Shown piece by piece: positions 61,069 through 64,000 of a DNA stretch of 64,000 nt; position 1 is the first letter of the stretch, and each line of letters begins with the position of its first letter. The stretch lies in assembly GCA_041394845.1 (NCBI GenBank), contig JAWKHL010000001.1:1178001-1242000 (forward strand), written 5' to 3'. Made by a program: the position numbers and the translations under genes. This DNA comes from JAHCHG01 sp041394845 (lineage in GTDB: Bacteria; Acidobacteriota; Blastocatellia; Pyrinomonadales; Pyrinomonadaceae). The notes beneath the pieces were generated by a model. That model made no database searches. It saw only the letters and a program-made list of their open reading frames with translations, and was not told the origin of the DNA.

Positions 61069-62199
61069 TTAAAAAGTTGTTTTATTTCTGGACTTGTCTT
61101 TGTGTCTTTCAAAGGCCAACTCGATCAATTTGTCAATGACATCCGTAAATTCAACCCCGGTCCCCTCCCACATTTTTGGAAAACCCGAGGCATCGGTCAG
61201 CCCCGGCATGGTGTTGATCTCATTTACCAAAAGCGCCCCGTTATCGTTTCTGAGGAAAAAATCAACCCTGGCCAATCCCGAACCGTCGATCGCCCGAAAG
61301 GCCGTAATGGCCATTTTCTGTATTTTCTTGGTTAACTCCTCCGACAAAAAAGATGGGACGATGAATTCATTGTTTCCGGTTCCGGCGTATTTTTCAGTGT
61401 AATCCAAAAATTTCTTATCGGCTGCCTTGACGATATATTCGCCGGGAAGGCTGGCTTGCGGCTGTTCATTCCCAAAAACCGCGCACTCAATTTCCCTCAT
61501 GTCGAGCGCCTCTTCGACTATGACTTTCCGGTCGTATTGAGCCGCCAGTTCGATGGCCTGCCGCAGTTCCTCCTCATCGGAGGCTTTAGAAACCCCGACC
61601 GAAGAGCCGAGGTTGGCCGGTTTGACGAAACAGGGGAAACCCAATTTGGCCTTTACTTCTTTTATGACCTCGGCGTTTCCCTTTTCCCACTCGCTCCGCA
61701 AAAACCAGACGTATTTGCAAAGCGGGAGTTCCGCGTCCCGGAAAAGCGTTTTCATAAAAACCTTGTCCATTCCGCAGGCCGAGGCCAGAACTCCGCAACC
61801 GACATAAGGAATTCCGGCCATTTCCAGAAGCCCCTGAATAGTTCCGTCCTCACCGTAAGTACCGTGTAGAACGGGAAAAACGACATCCAATTCTTCGATC
61901 CGCTCTTCGTTTTCCAAAATTTCCAGTTTGGTTAAGCCCTTGTATTTCGTGTCCCCGATCAACGCCACGGCATTTCTCGGGTAATTCCCGACGTCCGGGT
62001 TTAAAAGAGATTTGATTTTTTCGGGTAATAGTGCCAGAGACTCCAAAGGATTCAACCAGTTTCCGTTTTGGGAAATGGCGATCGGCAAAACCTGATATTT
62101 TTCTTTATTGATTTTTTCGATGACGGTAATGGCGGACCTGATGGAAATTTCATGTTCGCCGGACCGACCGCCAAAAATTATACCGATTCGAGTTTTCAT
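61069..62199 (-). CDS. ddl: D-alanine--D-alanine ligase
   Basis: 376 residues, ATP-grasp fold. Joins two D-Ala for peptidoglycan precursor. Visible: IGIIFGGRSGEHEISIRSA, LHGTYGEDGTIQGLLEMAGIPYVGCGVLASACGMDK, FPCFVKPANLGSSVGVSK, EEALDMREIECAVFGN, ARVDFFLRN and LLVNEINTMPGLTDASGFPKMW. The Tyr/Phe residue choice near the second substrate cannot be used to call vancomycin-type specificity here. Works with alr. Convergent with the VWFA gene. Confidence 0.96.
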   Translation of the reverse strand: MKTRIGIIFGGRSGEHEISIRSAITVIEKINKEKYQVLPIAISQNGNWLNPLESLALLPEKIKSLLNPDVGNYPRNAVALIGDTKYKGLTKLEILENEERIEELDVVFPVLHGTYGEDGTIQGLLEMAGIPYVGCGVLASACGMDKVFMKTLFRDAELPLCKYVWFLRSEWEKGNAEVIKEVKAKLGFPCFVKPANLGSSVGVSKASDEEELRQAIELAAQYDRKVIVEEALDMREIECAVFGNEQPQASLPGEYIVKAADKKFLDYTEKYAGTGNNEFIVPSFLSEELTKKIQKMAITAFRAIDGSGLARVDFFLRNDNGALLVNEINTMPGLTDASGFPKMWEGTGVEFTDVIDKLIELAFERHKDKSRNKTTF

Positions 62200-62239
62200 A
62201 GGTATTTTGAAAGTTTGTTCCCGTTGATTTTCGTTTCAA

Positions 62240-63202
62240 TTAAAGGATGGTTTTTCCCAAAGCCGATAGAATCAGTTCGCCGGCCAATTCCACCGTAATG
62301 TTGCTTTTATCGAGCATTGGATTTACTTCAACGATCTCGAAAGATCGCATCCGCCCGGTGGCCGCGATGAGCTCCAGGGCGATGTGGGCCTCCCGGTAGG
62401 TCGTTCCCCCGCGGACAAGTGTTCCGGATCCCGGTGCAAATCTGGGATCAATCATATCAACATCAAAGGTAACGGCAAAGCCTCCCTCGGCTTTTGAAGC
62501 AATTTCAATTGCTTCCTCGACACAGGCCACCATTCCCCGGCGGTCAATATCCGCCATAGTGAAAAAATTGTTTTCCAAACCCAATTCGTAAATGGTCCTT
62601 TTTTCTCCATTGTCCAAATCACGGGCGCCGATGTGAACGCAGTATTTCGGATTTAATTTCGGAGAAAAACCCTCCAGATTAACCAGATTCTCCTCCCCGT
62701 AACCGAGAAGAGCCGCCAGCGGCATTCCGTGAATGTTCCCGGAAGGCGATGTCTGATCGGTGTTGATGTCGGCATGGGCATCAAACCAGATCAACCCGAT
62801 CTCTTTCTCCAAACCGTGGAAATAGGAGGAAACCCCCGAAAAAGAACCGATTGCGATCGAATGGTCCCCGCCGATAATAACGGGGATGGCCCCGTCGGAA
62901 AGCACCTTTTTAACATCCCGGGCGATATTTTGGCTGGACCGGATCATTTCCGAAAGATGTTTCGGTTTCTCAACCTCTTCAGCCCCGTAATCGGGTTGGA
63001 TTATATCAACATCCCCGTAATCCCTCACCTCATAACCCAGATCAATAATATGATCGGCCAGAGGTTTTCCCTGAATTTTTGACAAACGGATGGCCGTAAC
63101 TCCGAGTTCGCTGCCTTTTTTTCCGGCACCGAAACCAAGCGGAACCCCGAGGATTCCGGCTTTCTTGTTTCGCCCCGGATACATTCTGCTTTCCTGTATC
63201 AT
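62240..63202 (-). CDS. Arginase
   Basis: 320 residues, ureohydrolase family. Hydrolyses arginine to ornithine and urea with two Mn ions. Ligand motifs: GGDHSIAIG, IWFDAHADINTDQTSPSGNIHGMPLAAL and VTFDVDMIDPRFAPGSGT, followed by GG-TYREAH. The block SGNIHGMPLAALLG is typical of RocF-type arginases and less of agmatinases. Ornithine could feed proline or polyamine synthesis, or ornithine lipid formation. Forty bp upstream of ddl. Confidence 0.92.
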   Translation of the reverse strand: MIQESRMYPGRNKKAGILGVPLGFGAGKKGSELGVTAIRLSKIQGKPLADHIIDLGYEVRDYGDVDIIQPDYGAEEVEKPKHLSEMIRSSQNIARDVKKVLSDGAIPVIIGGDHSIAIGSFSGVSSYFHGLEKEIGLIWFDAHADINTDQTSPSGNIHGMPLAALLGYGEENLVNLEGFSPKLNPKYCVHIGARDLDNGEKRTIYELGLENNFFTMADIDRRGMVACVEEAIEIASKAEGGFAVTFDVDMIDPRFAPGSGTLVRGGTTYREAHIALELIAATGRMRSFEIVEVNPMLDKSNITVELAGELILSALGKTIL

Positions 63203-63266
63203 AAAACTTGTTAAAAAGAGGTTTACTACTCTGTAAATTAAAAAAACCTGAAGTTTTGTTTAATTT

Positions 63267-63371
63267 GTGATGGGTGATAAGTGATAGGTGATGGGATAAA
63301 ACTTAATTGTCTGAATATCCGGATCTACTGCCCGATATTATCTGTTTAACTTTTCACCCATCACCCATCAC
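63267..63371. repeat. Heptamer repeats in inverted orientation
   Basis: Left, 63267-63295: four GTGATRR units in a row (GTGATGG, GTGATAA, GTGATAG, GTGATGG). Right, 63354-63371: the complement of two or more GTGATGG units. The two arms can pair over roughly 18 bp with a 58-nt loop. Lies in the 205-bp spacer between the HPr and arginase genes, which holds nothing else. Confidence 0.7.
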
Positions 63372-63407
63372 TAAACTGTAGTTTTTTTATTTACACAGTA
63401 TTTACCT

Positions 63408-63683
63408 CTACATTTCCCCGAATCCGCCCGAAATTAATTCTTCAATGGCAACGCTCGCCGCCTTCTCGTCTTCGCCCTCGAATTCAAGCTCCAGAACGGT
63501 TCCCCTGGAAGCGGCCAGGTTGAGCACGCTTAGAATTGATTTGGCGTCAGCCAAAAGGTCGGCCTCGTCCGACCTTTTGATGATTATCCGGCTGGAAAAA
63601 TTTGAGGCTAACCGAACCAATTGGGCGGCCGCCCGAGCGTGCAATCCCAGTTGATTGACAATTTTTACTTTGATTTCAACCAT
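63408..63683 (-). CDS. HPr-family phosphocarrier protein
   Basis: 91 residues from the ATG at 63683. Active-site His15 is in NQLGLHARAAAQLVRLAS, and the serine regulatory site region reads DAKSILSVLNLAASRGTVLELEFEG, so both phosphorylation sites of HPr are kept. It overlaps the end of the upstream EIIA gene by 8 bp. In bacteria without sugar permeases, HPr and EIIA often form a regulatory nitrogen/carbon relay with HPr kinase; that is the likely role here but no such kinase gene is in the window. Confidence 0.9.
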   Translation of the reverse strand: MVEIKVKIVNQLGLHARAAAQLVRLASNFSSRIIIKRSDEADLLADAKSILSVLNLAASRGTVLELEFEGEDEKAASVAIEELISGGFGEM

Positions 63684-64000
63684 CTTTCGGGGATTTATGT
63701 GGTTCGAGCAACTGGCTGGTCCGGTAAATCGCCTCCTTTCCCTGTTCTTCAACCTCCCTTGCCATTTCCGCCAAGGTCATCTCCCGGTTCTGCGAGGCAA
63801 GCTTGATCACCATCGGAAGATTTACTCCGGTTATTATTTCAACTTCATTTTGTTTGATAAACATGGCGGAAATATTGGTCGGGGTTCCGCCGAACATATC
63901 GGTCAACAGTAAAACTCCGGCCCCGCTTGAGACTCCGTTAATGGCGCGGGAAATTTCATTTCGGGCCATTTCCACATCATCATGCCAACCGATCGAAACC
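63676..64000 (-). CDS. Mannose-family PTS EIIA component (5' end outside window)
   Basis: The C-terminal 107 residues of an EIIA-Man/fructose-type protein that continues past the right edge. Visible: GWHDDVEMARNEISRAI, then GAGVLLLTDMFGGTPTNISAMFI and VEIITGVNLPMVIKLAS, all family hallmarks. The phosphorylated His near residue 10 lies outside. Overlapping HPr gene downstream. No EIIB, EIIC or EIID genes are nearby on this side, which supports a regulatory role. Confidence 0.88.
   Translation of the reverse strand, partial: VSIGWHDDVEMARNEISRAINGVSSGAGVLLLTDMFGGTPTNISAMFIKQNEVEIITGVNLPMVIKLASQNREMTLAEMAREVEEQGKEAIYRTSQLLEPHKSPKDG

Noticed and set aside
1..64000. CRISPR array or known multi-gene defence system
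   Set aside because: No regularly spaced direct repeats of 25-40 bp and no cas, restriction-modification, retron or CBASS gene sets were seen; the Mrr-like gene is alone.

Overview
The window looks like one contig of an Acidobacteriota chromosome, most likely class Blastocatellia. Four things point there: a VWFA-related protein of the type first described from Acidobacteria (60133-61032), FHA/PEGA/zinc-ribbon serine/threonine kinases, an LptF-LptG fusion protein, and moderate GC with A/T-rich spacers. Gram-negative envelope functions (LptF/G, MlaDEF, TolC, core-type glycosyltransferase, lipoproteins) indicate a diderm cell. The phylum call is inference from gene content; no 16S gene is present.

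Layout. 1-1000: end of parA and parB. 1031-3754: secreted HAF-repeat protein, a 0.9 kb spacer and a lipoprotein. 3941-6650: metK-ahcY methyl-cycle pair, with a good promoter and a hairpin between the genes. 6722-12392 (minus): an envelope and repair operon (DUF6677-like, a 56-aa membrane protein, recO, lptF-lptG fusion), then namZ with a class-I amidotransferase-like hydrolase. 12455-30303 (plus): housekeeping run with hslVU, FN3 lipoprotein, FAA hydrolase, transaldolase, a MarR regulator with four operator-like sites, a split ABC exporter, UspA, carboxyltransferase, alr, plsC, an Mrr-like protein, mutS and BrkB. 30424-36703: secreted M28 peptidase, then two Ser/Thr kinases around a zinc-ribbon membrane protein.

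36827-43266: tRNA-Lys(CTT) followed by a 6.4 kb integrated element. It has a tyrosine integrase and a 35-bp direct repeat of the tRNA 3' end at both borders (36864-36898 and 43232-43266). Inside lies a leftward cassette: a consensus promoter with a perfect palindrome between -35 and -10, a 55-aa coiled-coil protein, a ribbon-helix-helix-like protein and a lipoprotein trypsin-like protease. Two phage-tail genes remain, and the upstream one has lost its 5' end. I regard this element and its protease cassette as the most interesting part of the window.

43459-64000: ECF sigma/anti-sigma/Spy-like operon, mlaEFD lipid transport with a five-copy repeat in MlaD, a questin-oxidase-like Tat protein, tRNA-Leu(GAG), secG-tpiA, metallophosphoesterase, gap-pgk, TolC, a glycosyltransferase, three secreted proteins, ddl, arginase, HPr and the end of a mannose-family EIIA.

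The genes serve cell envelope building (namZ, alr, ddl, lptFG, mla, plsC), glycolysis (tpiA, pgk, gap), methyl-group recycling and protein or DNA quality control (hslVU, recO, mutS). Many transcription units end in clear intrinsic terminators, noted individually.
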